DNA of 33,008 nucleotides, from the NCBI GenBank assembly GCA_947588275.1, contig CANPYJ010000020.1, forward strand, positions 1 through 33,008, read 5' to 3'. The stretch's first letter is position 1. Every line of letters starts with the position of its first letter. Shown here piece by piece: positions 15,962-21,849 of the stretch. The position numbers and the translations under genes are program-made. Source of the DNA: an uncultured Alphaproteobacteria bacterium. Its GTDB lineage: Bacteria > Pseudomonadota > Alphaproteobacteria > RF32 > CAG-239. The notes under the pieces are model-generated. The model was not told the DNA's origin and searched no databases. It was given only the letters and a program-made list of their open reading frames with translations.

Positions 15962-16384
15962 ATGAGCAAGATTAAATCAGGATTGTCGGCGATTTTGAGT
16001 TTATGTGCCGCGGCGTCAATCTGCGCGGCACAGGAAGCAGGGAAAATGCCTATGGGAATTACGGTAAATATCTATTATAGCGGCAAAGACGGCAATGCGC
16101 GTAAATTTGCCGAGGAGATGGAAAAAAGCGGAACAGTGGCGGAGATTCGCCGCGAAACCGGCAACAAACGTTATGAATATTTCTTTTCCAAAGATGATGA
16201 GCAAACGGTTTTGCTGATTGACAGCTGGGAAAGTCAGGAGGCGTTGGACAGGCATCACGCTTCGCCAATGATGGAAAAGATTTCAAAACTGCGCGACAAA
16301 TATGATTTGCATATGAAAGTAGAGCGTTATGTGGAAGATGCTTCGGGAATTCCGGCCGCGGATAAAATTTTCGTCAAAGAATAG
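15962..16384 (+). CDS. Exported ABM-fold quinol monooxygenase-like protein
   Basis: The 140-residue protein has a signal peptide (MSKIKSGLSAILSLCAAASICAA, cleavage near residue 23). An antibiotic-biosynthesis-monooxygenase fold follows: ITVNIYYSGKDGNARKFAEEMEKSG, YEYFFSKDDEQTVLLIDSWESQEALDRHHASPMM. Cytoplasmic relatives such as YgiN act on quinols or aromatic compounds without cofactors, or simply bind them. The WESQEALDRHHASP motif is characteristic. GGAG precedes the ATG. It starts 70 bp after the flavodoxin and ends one base before the amidohydrolase start. The periplasmic location is predicted from the signal peptide. The substrate is unknown. Confidence 0.85.
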   Translation: MSKIKSGLSAILSLCAAASICAAQEAGKMPMGITVNIYYSGKDGNARKFAEEMEKSGTVAEIRRETGNKRYEYFFSKDDEQTVLLIDSWESQEALDRHHASPMMEKISKLRDKYDLHMKVERYVEDASGIPAADKIFVKE

Positions 16385-16385
16385 G

Positions 16386-17420
16386 ATGTTTGCAGCCGTT
16401 AAGTCTTATTTGGGCGCGGTTTTGGCTGCGCTGTTGATGTATGCCCCATCGCATGCCCAAACCCTTGTTGACGTGCACAGTCATATTATCGTTTCGGAAT
16501 ATATTGATTTTCTCAAAAAGCATCATGCCGAATTGCAAGAAACGTTTCCTTTGCCTGAGTGGAGTGTCGACAATCATCTTAAGTTTATGTCCGATTTGGG
16601 GATTGGCTATTCTGTCTTATCTCTTCCGGCTCCTCAGCCGTATTTTGGAAACAGTCGCGAAAGTGCCGACATTGTGAGAGAATTAAATAAAATATCGGCT
16701 CAAATTCGTGATTCAAATCCTGAAAAATTTAAATTTTTGGCAACCCTGCCTCTGCCTGATGTCAAAGCGGCCGTCAAAGAGGTTGAATATGCTTTTGAGG
16801 TGTTGCATGCAGACGGAATTAAGTTGGCTACCAATAGTTACGGTCAATATTTGGGAGATGTCGAACTTGACGATTTGATGGCAGTTTTAGATAAATATCA
16901 TGCCGTCGTCTTTATACATCCGCATCGTCCGGAGCCCTACAACGAGAAAATTATTCAAACAACGCCCTTGGCAATGTACGAGTATCCGGCAGAAACAACT
17001 CGTGCCGTCGTCAATATGATTTCGCACAATGTGGTGGCGCGTTATCCGAACATCAAGATGATTGTTCCTCACTGCGGTTCATTTTTGCCGTTGGCTCTGC
17101 CGCGGATGAAGGCCATATTTCCGGCCATGAAAGCCAAAGGTTTGATGCCGGATATTGATTGGGATAAAAACCTTGCGGGATTATATTATGATTTGGCCGG
17201 TGTTCCGACGGGACAACTGATTAAAACGATGCTGACAATTACTTCGCCGGATCATATTCTGTATGGCTCGGATTATCCGTATCAGCCGGAAGAGGTCTTA
17301 AAAAGCAATCTTGACAATCTGCGCCGCACGCTGCATGCCGATCAGGAATTGGCGCCTTATGCCGAAAATATTTTATATCAAAATGCTGCCAAACTGTTTA
17401 AGATAGGAGAAAAGAAATGA
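16386..17420 (+). CDS. Exported amidohydrolase-2 family metalloenzyme (ACMSD-like)
   Basis: The start chosen is the ATG at 16386, one base after the previous stop. It gives a signal peptide, MFAAVKSYLGAVLAALLMYAPSHA. The TIM-barrel metal ligands of the amidohydrolase-2 family are all visible: VDVHSHI (HxH), VFIHPHRPEP, IVPHCGSFLPL and LYGSDYPYQP. The family includes aminocarboxymuconate-semialdehyde decarboxylase and related decarboxylases or hydrolases of aromatic breakdown products. The mature enzyme is about 320 residues, the usual size. The stop overlaps the flavin reductase start as ATGA, so translation is coupled. A periplasmic member is less common than cytoplasmic ones. The exact reaction cannot be told. 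Confidence 0.9.
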   Translation: MFAAVKSYLGAVLAALLMYAPSHAQTLVDVHSHIIVSEYIDFLKKHHAELQETFPLPEWSVDNHLKFMSDLGIGYSVLSLPAPQPYFGNSRESADIVRELNKISAQIRDSNPEKFKFLATLPLPDVKAAVKEVEYAFEVLHADGIKLATNSYGQYLGDVELDDLMAVLDKYHAVVFIHPHRPEPYNEKIIQTTPLAMYEYPAETTRAVVNMISHNVVARYPNIKMIVPHCGSFLPLALPRMKAIFPAMKAKGLMPDIDWDKNLAGLYYDLAGVPTGQLIKTMLTITSPDHILYGSDYPYQPEEVLKSNLDNLRRTLHADQELAPYAENILYQNAAKLFKIGEKK

Positions 17421-17977
17421 AAAAGAGTTTAGGATCCGTTTTGGCCTTATATCCGACCCCGGTCGCCATCATCGGGGTGATGAATCAAGACAAACCGACA
17501 TGGATGCTTGTCGGTCATGTCGGCATTATCGGACATGATAAGATTTTGCTTAGTTTGCACAAAATCCACTACACAAACAAATTTATCAGACAAAACAACC
17601 GCCTGTCCGTTAATATTGTTGACGAAAATATATTGCCGCAGGCTGATTATGTCGGCATTAACAGCGGCATAAATGTCGATAAAAGCGATGTTTTTGTTTA
17701 TACGTTGAGCGAAAATAATACGCCGCTGATTGACGCAAGCCCGTTGACAATGGACTGCCTCGTCGTCGACAACTATGAAACGGATAATTTTGACAATTTT
17801 GTTTGCACGATTGAAAATACGTTTGTCGAAGAAAGTATGTTGGATGAAAAAAACAAAGTCGACTATCGCCGGTTAAAACCGGTTTTGTTTGAAATGCCGA
17901 CATATTCCTATCTGAGAACCGGCGACGTGATTGAACGCGGAGGAATTTTGGGAAAAAATTGGAAGAAAGGAGCATGA
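17417..17977 (+). CDS. Flavin reductase family protein
   Basis: The 186-residue protein has a flavin-reductase-like FMN-binding barrel. It opens with GSVLALYPTPVAIIGVMNQDKPTWMLVGHVGIIGHDKILLSL. This is followed by HYTNKFIRQNNRLSVNIV, matching the usual pattern in which the phosphate loop precedes a T/N-R-E/N-x-SVN segment. No signal peptide is present, so it is cytoplasmic. Such proteins reduce FMN/FAD with NAD(P)H or bind flavin as an electron carrier. It overlaps the amidohydrolase by 4 bp and sits 1 bp before the tautomerase. AGGAG precedes the ATG. Its partner may be the flavodoxin or the DUF362 protein. Confidence 0.85.
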   Translation: MKKSLGSVLALYPTPVAIIGVMNQDKPTWMLVGHVGIIGHDKILLSLHKIHYTNKFIRQNNRLSVNIVDENILPQADYVGINSGINVDKSDVFVYTLSENNTPLIDASPLTMDCLVVDNYETDNFDNFVCTIENTFVEESMLDEKNKVDYRRLKPVLFEMPTYSYLRTGDVIERGGILGKNWKKGA

Positions 17978-17978
17978 A

Positions 17979-18194
17979 ATGCCTGTTATGACTTTGGAGA
18001 CTGCCAAGCTTACGCAAAAGCAAAAAAAAGCCTTGGTGCAGGAATTAGTTCCGCTTTTTGCAAAAATTATCAATATGCCGGAAGAAACAATTTATACTTT
18101 CATCAAGGAAAATGAAGGCGATAATGTCGGTGTCGGTCAAAATCTGCTTTCAGAGATGCGTTCCAATGATAAAAAAACAACGGCGACCCTTTAA
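17979..18194 (+). CDS. 4-oxalocrotonate tautomerase-like protein
   Basis: The start is placed at the ATG at 17979, one base after the previous stop and behind GAAAGGAG. It gives MPVMTLETAKLTQKQKKALVQELVPLFAKIINMPEETIYTFIKE. Proline directly after the initiator methionine is the catalytic base of the tautomerase superfamily, and the following sequence matches the family's short beta-alpha-beta unit. The protein is 71 residues, as expected for 4-OT. The family shifts keto-enol double bonds in products of aromatic ring cleavage. The stop codon falls in the loop of the terminator hairpin that ends the operon. Confidence 0.9.
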   Translation: MPVMTLETAKLTQKQKKALVQELVPLFAKIINMPEETIYTFIKENEGDNVGVGQNLLSEMRSNDKKTTATL

Positions 18195-18213
18195 AAGGTC
18201 ACCGCAGTTTTTT
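18181..18213. terminator. Terminator of the accessory operon, probably bidirectional
   Basis: CGGCGACC, an 8-nt loop and GGTCACCG (one mismatch) are followed by CAG and six T. On the minus strand the same hairpin leads into TTGTTTTTTT, so it can also stop the convergent gene at 18219. Confidence 0.82.
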
Positions 18214-18218
18214 ATGAA

Positions 18219-18593
18219 TTAGATCAAAAGATCTAATATCTCTTGATCACTTGGAAGCTCTGGAAGCTTCACATCAAGTATCCACGCTTCATATTCAGGG
18301 GAGACTGCAAAATATGAGGTGTCCGATTTTGCGAGCCTGCCACCAAAAGCCTCATACAAGGCTTCAGCATGTTCTTTCGACCCAACGAAGTAGGCATAGA
18401 TGCCATGTCTACTTTCATCAACGCTGAAAACTTCAATAGGAAGCTTTGTATCCTTATAGATGTAGTAAACAACATCGCGCAGGACACATCCATGACAAGC
18501 ACGACAAATGAAAATCTTGCCATAGTTTTTAACGTCTGAAAACGATTGAGCAAGACGCTCTTTCGCAACTTTCAAAGCTTCTTTTTTGTTCAT
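18219..18593 (-). CDS. Hypothetical protein with CRACHGC motif, next to CRISPR array
   Basis: I do not recognise this gene. The start used is the ATG at 18593 (MNKKEALKVAKERL), since the first 18 residues of the longer ORF look like AT-rich leader. The 124-residue product is soluble and acidic towards its end (PELPSDQEILDLLI). It contains ICRACHGCVLRDVVYYIY. The CRACH part resembles a haem-c motif, but there is no export signal, so metal or redox binding by a CxxCxxC group is more likely. Base and codon use differ from the core genes, being less GC-skewed at third positions, which suggests transfer. No Shine-Dalgarno is seen. The gene points away from the CRISPR array. An array-linked or anti-phage role is speculation. 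Confidence 0.65.
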   Translation of the reverse strand: MNKKEALKVAKERLAQSFSDVKNYGKIFICRACHGCVLRDVVYYIYKDTKLPIEVFSVDESRHGIYAYFVGSKEHAEALYEAFGGRLAKSDTSYFAVSPEYEAWILDVKLPELPSDQEILDLLI

Positions 18594-18636
18594 AATTTTA
18601 TATTTTAAATAGTTAATAATAATTCTTTTACAATCG

Positions 18637-18645
18637 AAGTATAGC
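18637..18645 (-). promoter_or_regulatory. Extended -10 element facing away from the CRISPR array
   Basis: On the minus strand the 9-mer TGCTATACT is identical to the extended -10 at the end of each CRISPR repeat. It sits 11 bp outside the first repeat, in opposite orientation. It could drive the hypothetical gene at 18219, with a 5' UTR of about 35-40 nt. No convincing -35 accompanies it. Confidence 0.5.
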
Positions 18646-18656
18646 ACATTTCTTAA

Positions 18657-18892
18657 GTTATAGCTTGCTTTCCAAATCTGATATGCTATACTTACAACAC
18701 CCTCATTTATTCATTGAGTAAATGTTATAGCTTGCTTTCCAAATCTGATATGCTATACTTCATTTAAGGCTCCTACCCAAGCCGCTGGGTGTTATAGCTT
18801 GCTTTCCAAATCTGATATGCTATACTAACTTATCGTTAACGTCTGCTTGCTCAATGGTTATAGCTTGCTTTCCATATCTGATATGAGATATT
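18657..18892 (+). CRISPR. Orphan mini-CRISPR array, type II-C-like, 4 repeats and 3 spacers
   Basis: Three identical 36-nt repeats (18657-18692, 18724-18759, 18791-18826) begin GTTATAGCTTGCTTTCC and end GATATGCTATACT. A fourth repeat (18857-18892) differs at repeat positions 19, 30, 31 and 35. The spacers are 31, 31 and 30 nt and unrelated to each other. Repeat length and the GTTRTAGC...GCTAYA ends are typical of type II, especially II-C, arrays. Each perfect repeat ends in TGCTATACT, an extended -10, with TTGCTT 16 nt upstream, so each repeat can start transcription of the spacer after it, as in Neisseria type II-C arrays. The degenerate last repeat marks the leader-distal end. No cas gene or tracrRNA was found in the window. 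Confidence 0.93.
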
Positions 18893-18964
18893 TCGCATGG
18901 TTGTATTATGTCGGTGTTTTCATGGGTAAATGCATCAGGTGATGGTGCACATCGGCATTTGCCG

Positions 18965-19450
18965 TTAAATTGGCTTTTCCAACCGTATAATTGCCACATC
19001 CGTTTTTCCAAATTTTTTAGCTGGCGTATTTGATTTTGTCATGCCAAGTTTTTCGTAAAATCCGACCGCTGGACCGTCCTTGATTGTCCATACGATTAAT
19101 TTTTTGTATCCTTTTTTCTTTTTCAAGACACAAATTTCACACATCAAAGCACGGCCTAATCCTTGTCTTTGAAAATCCGGATGAATATACAACATTTGAA
19201 CTTCAACCGTTCGGGCCTCGGGGACTTGAACACATAAAAACCCCGCAATATGGTTGTTTAATTCAACAACATAATATTCAACGGATTTGATTCGTGCGGC
19301 CGTTCGTTGGATGACGGCATCATCAAAGGGCATCTGATCCAAAAAATCATCCGGCAAATATCCGCGATAGCAAACTTGATAAGCATGGTAATGTATAAAC
19401 TTGATGTCTTTAGCATCGGTGGGAACGGCTTGACGAATTTTTATTGGCAT
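18965..19450 (-). CDS. GNAT family N-acetyltransferase
   Basis: The 161-residue protein has the GNAT acetyl-CoA-binding motif QRQGLGRALMCEI (residues near 110) after the strand VEVQMLYIHPDF, and the C-terminal VGFYEKLGMT. The N-terminus IRQAVPTDAKDIKFIHYHAYQVCYRGYLPDDFLDQM resembles GNATs that acetylate small molecules or peptides. The substrate is unknown. The ATG lies only 19 bp past the CCA end of the tRNA-Pro gene on the same strand, with no promoter or terminator between, so it is probably transcribed together with the tRNA. It ends 72 bp from the CRISPR array. Confidence 0.9.
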   Translation of the reverse strand: MPIKIRQAVPTDAKDIKFIHYHAYQVCYRGYLPDDFLDQMPFDDAVIQRTAARIKSVEYYVVELNNHIAGFLCVQVPEARTVEVQMLYIHPDFQRQGLGRALMCEICVLKKKKGYKKLIVWTIKDGPAVGFYEKLGMTKSNTPAKKFGKTDVAIIRLEKPI

Positions 19451-19469
19451 TTGTGGCGCATTTCCTTAT

Positions 19470-19546
19470 TGGTCGGGACGAGAGGATTCGAACCTCCGAC
19501 TTCTTGCACCCCATGCAAGCGCTCTACCAGACTGAACTACGTCCCG
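19470..19546 (-). tRNA. tRNA-Pro, anticodon GGG
   Basis: On the minus strand the 77-nt sequence begins CGGGACGTAGTTCAGTCTGG and ends CGTCCCGACCA. The acceptor stem is CGGGACG/CGTCCCG. The D arm is normal, and the anticodon stem-loop CTTGC-ATGGGGT-GCAAG gives anticodon GGG. The T arm GGAGGTTCGAATCCT is perfect, and the CCA is encoded. The sequence closely resembles bacterial tRNA-Pro(GGG), which reads CCC/CCU codons. All stems pair, so it should be functional. Its 5' half is duplicated upstream (see 19751-19793). Confidence 0.97.
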
Positions 19547-19551
19547 AATAT
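19509..19551. repeat. 43-bp direct repeat, copy 1 (within the intact tRNA)
   Basis: This segment covers the tRNA 5' half from the anticodon loop to the 5' end, plus 5 bp of flank. It is identical to 19751-19793 over 43 bp, in the same orientation and 242 bp apart. Confidence 0.95.
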
Positions 19552-19556
19552 GTATC

Positions 19557-19585
19557 AAAATAATAAATTTACTTTCAAGGTGCAA
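19557..19585 (-). promoter_or_regulatory. Possible promoter for the intact tRNA-Pro
   Basis: On the minus strand TTGCAC, 17 nt, TATTTT ends about 10 bp before the tRNA 5' end. The -35 lies in the inverted tRNA fragment at 19579. It is a weak match, proposed because a hairpin separates the tRNA from the better upstream promoter. Confidence 0.3.
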
Positions 19586-19603
19586 GAAGTCTCCGACTTC
19601 TTG
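19579..19603. repeat. Hairpin made of inverted and direct tRNA-Pro fragments
   Basis: GGTGCAAGAAGTC (19579-19591) is the exact reverse complement of 19498-19510 in the tRNA. The overlapping CTCCGACTTCTTG (19591-19603) is an exact direct copy of 19494-19506. Together they fold as CAAGAAGT-CTCCG-ACTTCTTG. Confidence 0.85.
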
Positions 19604-19715
19604 TCTTGCTTGTAAGGGTGCGAGCACCCTAACGCGCTTCGGTCACTTGTTTTGTAACAACGGCTCAGCATCGCTGTCGCTTGCTCACCGTTTAACAAAA
19701 CGTCGCCTCTCGTTC

Positions 19716-19742
19716 AAAAATATTCCGCCGGAATATTTTTTT
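19716..19742. terminator. Perfect 12-bp hairpin, terminator-like in both directions
   Basis: AAAAATATTCCG, a single central C, then CGGAATATTTTT and two more T. The ends are A/T tracts, so either strand gives a stem running into a U-rich end. On the minus strand it lies between the truncated tRNA copy and the intact tRNA. Confidence 0.65.
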
Positions 19743-19750
19743 GCCTCAAG

Positions 19751-19793
19751 CCCCATGCAAGCGCTCTACCAGACTGAACTACGTCCCGAATAT
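19751..19793 (-). pseudogene. Truncated tRNA-Pro copy (5' half only)
   Basis: On the minus strand this carries the tRNA 5' flank, 5' acceptor strand, D arm and anticodon 5' stem up to the GGGG of the anticodon loop, then breaks into unrelated sequence (CTTGAGGC). It is identical to the intact gene over 43 bp, so the duplication is recent or maintained by conversion. It cannot form a tRNA alone. The break exactly at the anticodon loop is typical of tRNA attachment sites used by site-specific integrases. Confidence 0.88.
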
Positions 19794-19881
19794 ATGCCGA
19801 TTTTTATAATAATAAACTGTAACTACAAGTCTTGTTTGCCAGCCTAGCCTTACGGCGTCGCCAAGCATCGCAGCTTTTCTT

Positions 19882-19910
19882 TCTATATAACTCCGCCGCC
19901 GAAAAAGCAA
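19882..19910 (-). promoter_or_regulatory. Putative tRNA-Pro operon promoter upstream of the truncated copy
   Basis: On the minus strand TTGCTT, 17 nt rich in GC (TTTCGGCGGCGGAG...), then TATAGA. It is probably the ancestral tRNA promoter. The rest of 19794-20039 is AT-rich and shows nothing else I can name. Confidence 0.45.
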
Positions 19911-20039
19911 GTAAAAAATTTAATTTCGTGCCACATTAGACGCCATATTTTTCAAGACGCCTGTAAGGGCAGGGGAATTGCCTTGCAAAAGAGAAAAAGT
20001 TTCAACATCTTAGGCGACTGAAAAAGTTACGCTCATCAC

Positions 20040-20066
20040 AAAAAAGAGGAAGTTCCAAACTTCCTC
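20040..20066 (-). terminator. Terminator of the DUF177-to-merR gene block
   Basis: On the minus strand GAGGAAGTT-TGG-AACTTCCTC is followed by six T, directly after the MerR-type gene. Confidence 0.9.
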
Positions 20067-20072
20067 CGCAAA

Positions 20073-20480
20073 TTATGATTGTTTAGATTTTTCCACCGCG
20101 GCCGCCAGCGAATGCTGCAAAGCGCTCAACTTCTGCCTCAAACCGCTTAAAAATTCGCGCATCGGCGCATCCGGCTCAATTTCCGGTACGTTAAAGAAAT
20201 CTTTTTGAATTTCTTCGCCGACCAGATTTTTGACGCCTTTTTCCTTAAAAAGCTTTTGCACGCCTTCGATCGTGTAACGCTCATCATAAAGAAAATGTTT
20301 GATTGTTTTGACCAGTTCCACGTCGTCGGGGCGATAATAGCGTCGTCCTCCGCTGCGTTTCATCGGTTTTATCTGGCTGAATTTGGTCTCCCAAAAGCGC
20401 AGGACATGCGTTGCCACACCGAGTTCTTCGGCCACCTCGGCAATGGTTCGGAACGCCGCCTTGCTTTTGTTGACAACCAT
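20073..20480 (-). CDS. MerR family transcriptional regulator
   Basis: The N-terminal winged helix-turn-helix is [71 protein letters not shown] (residues 10-80). The short C-terminus ([23 protein letters not shown]) forms a dimerising helix without effector cysteines, so it is not a metal sensor of the classic type. It follows ihfA after 14 bp. That placement is typical of alphaproteobacteria, and the RFWE variant with YRPDDVE is typical of this ihfA-linked regulator. Its targets are unknown. It is the last gene before the terminator. Confidence 0.93.
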   Translation of the reverse strand: MVVNKSKAAFRTIAEVAEELGVATHVLRFWETKFSQIKPMKRSGGRRYYRPDDVELVKTIKHFLYDERYTIEGVQKLFKEKGVKNLVGEEIQKDFFNVPEIEPDAPMREFLSGLRQKLSALQHSLAAAVEKSKQS

Positions 20481-20494
20481 AAGCGTTCTCTGAC

Positions 20495-20779
20495 TTAGGC
20501 GTTGATTAGCTTGCGCATTGTTTGTGAGGGCTTAAACGAAATGACGCGCCGCGGACTGATGACAGCTTCGACGCCGGTTTTGGGATTGCGTCCGGCGCGG
20601 GCTTTTTTGTTGCGCAACGAAAAAGTGCCGAAAGACGACAGTTTGACGTCTTTCCCGTCGGCAAGTTCCTTAACGATTTCGTCAAGAATCATATCTAAAA
20701 TATCGTTGGAATCTTTTCTTGACAATCCGATTTCCTGATAAATGCTTTCGGCAACATCGGCGCGGGTAATTGTTTTCAT
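20495..20779 (-). CDS. ihfA: Integration host factor subunit alpha
   Basis: IHF-alpha pairs with IHF-beta to bend DNA at specific sites, supporting replication, recombination and transcription. The start at 20779 ([20 protein letters not shown]) is preferred over the ATG at 20791 because GAGGAAAG lies between them at correct spacing. The protein is 94 residues with the full HU/IHF fold: helices to residue 40, [27 protein letters not shown], then the DNA-inserting arm with [24 protein letters not shown] and the arm proline are intact. It lies 92 bp after fabH, in the order common to alphaproteobacteria. Confidence 0.95.
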   Translation of the reverse strand: MKTITRADVAESIYQEIGLSRKDSNDILDMILDEIVKELADGKDVKLSSFGTFSLRNKKARAGRNPKTGVEAVISPRRVISFKPSQTMRKLINA

Positions 20780-20871
20780 TTCTTTCCTCATTAAGCTTGT
20801 TTTCGTTAATTGATATTGGGATATTTATCTCAAAATTAGAGCGCTGACAAGAGCTAATCCACAGTTTTTTT

Positions 20872-21849
20872 CTACAACCTGATAACGGCACCGCCCCATG
20901 TAAAACCGGCTCCCATCGCGGTCAGCACGACCACGTCGCCTTTTTTGATGGTTCCGTCGCTCATACGTTCGGACAAAGCCATCGGAATGGTCGCCGCCGA
21001 GGTATTACCGTAGTTGGCAATATTGACAATAACTTTTTCATCGGAGATATTAAGTTTTTTGCCGACATTTTCGATAATGCGAATATTGGCCTGATGGGGA
21101 ATAATCCAGTCAACCTCCTGCGCAGTGATGCCGGCCTCTTGCATAGCGGCTTCGGCAGCCTCGGGCATGCTGTTGACGGCAAATTTAAAGACTTCTTTGC
21201 CATCCATAGAAACAAACCCGGCATTTTGCGTGGCCGAAACCCCGCCGGTGGTGCGCAGATTGTCAAAATGCGTGCCGTCTGCAAAGAGCTTGGTTGCCAA
21301 AATTCCGACATCTTGCGAATTTCCGTTGCCTTCATGGGCGCGCAAAACAACTGCTCCGGCGCCGTCGCCGAACAATACGCAGGTATTGCGGTCGGTCCAA
21401 TCGGTAATTTTGGAAAGTGTTTCCGCACCGATGACCAGTGCGGTTTTGGCTTGTCCAAGTCGAATCATATTGTCGGCCATGGCCAGTGCATATACAAAAC
21501 CGGAGCAGGCGGCCGACATGTCAAAAGCCGGCGTTCCGGGTTTTACACCGAGTTGGGAGGCGATTCGAATAGCCGTGGCCGGAGTCGTATAATCCGGCGT
21601 TACCGTGGCCAAAATCACCACGTCAAGATCTTCGGCACCGATTTGTGCCGTTTTCAGCGCCATTTGCGCAGCTTTAAGCGACAAATCGGAGTTTATTTCG
21701 TCTTCGACCACATGACGCGCCTTAATGCCGGTGCGGGTTGTAATCCATTCGTCGCTTGTTTCAACCATTTGAGCCATATCGTCATTGGTCAAAACTTTGG
21801 CAGGCGCATAATGGCCGTGTCCGATGACTTCAGATCTAATAAACTTCAT
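20872..21849 (-). CDS. fabH: 3-oxoacyl-ACP synthase III (FabH)
   Basis: FabH starts fatty-acid synthesis by condensing acetyl-CoA with malonyl-ACP. The start at 21849 (MKFIRSEVIGHGHYAPAKVLTNDDM) gives 325 residues, the normal size; the ORF track's longer start adds 31 unrelated residues. The catalytic triad is present: Cys115 in DMSAACSGFVYA, His in IIPHQANIRI and Asn in IANYGNTSAATIP. The C-terminal GDVVVLTAMGAGFTWGGAVIRL is complete. The start overlaps the end of plsX by 14 bp, so translation is coupled. This plsX-fabH order is widespread in bacteria. Confidence 0.97.
   Translation of the reverse strand: MKFIRSEVIGHGHYAPAKVLTNDDMAQMVETSDEWITTRTGIKARHVVEDEINSDLSLKAAQMALKTAQIGAEDLDVVILATVTPDYTTPATAIRIASQLGVKPGTPAFDMSAACSGFVYALAMADNMIRLGQAKTALVIGAETLSKITDWTDRNTCVLFGDGAGAVVLRAHEGNGNSQDVGILATKLFADGTHFDNLRTTGGVSATQNAGFVSMDGKEVFKFAVNSMPEAAEAAMQEAGITAQEVDWIIPHQANIRIIENVGKKLNISDEKVIVNIANYGNTSAATIPMALSERMSDGTIKKGDVVVLTAMGAGFTWGGAVIRL

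Larger units (their letters stand above)
19552..19750. other. Hairpin-rich insert between the two tRNA half copies
   Basis: These 199 bp hold no credible gene. They are densely self-complementary. A hairpin built from tRNA pieces lies at 19583-19603. AGGGTGC-GA-GCACCCT is at 19615-19630. A long imperfect pair runs GTTTTGT...AACGG (19649-19663) with CCGTT...ACAAAAC (19688-19701), and a 12-bp stem is at 19716-19740. The structure fits a palindromic dispersed repeat or the remnant of an integrated element. No integrase, IS end or known family was recognised. Confidence 0.6.

Noticed and set aside
18478-18520. CRACH in the 18219 protein as a haem-c attachment site
   Set aside because: The protein has no signal peptide, and cytochrome c maturation needs export; a CxxCxxC metal or redox group is more likely.
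18827-18892. Last CRISPR repeat plus spacer 3 read on the minus strand as a possible tracrRNA
   Set aside because: The minus strand does give an anti-repeat-like sequence, but what follows is spacer 3 and another repeat, with no tracrRNA stem-loops or terminator. It is simply the complement of the array.
18820-19011. ORF of 63 aa on the minus strand overlapping the last CRISPR repeat
   Set aside because: It covers a spacer, a repeat and the end of the GNAT gene, has no ribosome-binding site and no protein-like features.
19647-19847. ORF of 66 aa across the hairpin-rich insert and the truncated tRNA
   Set aside because: Its sequence is produced by palindromes and a tRNA fragment, and its start has no ribosome-binding site.
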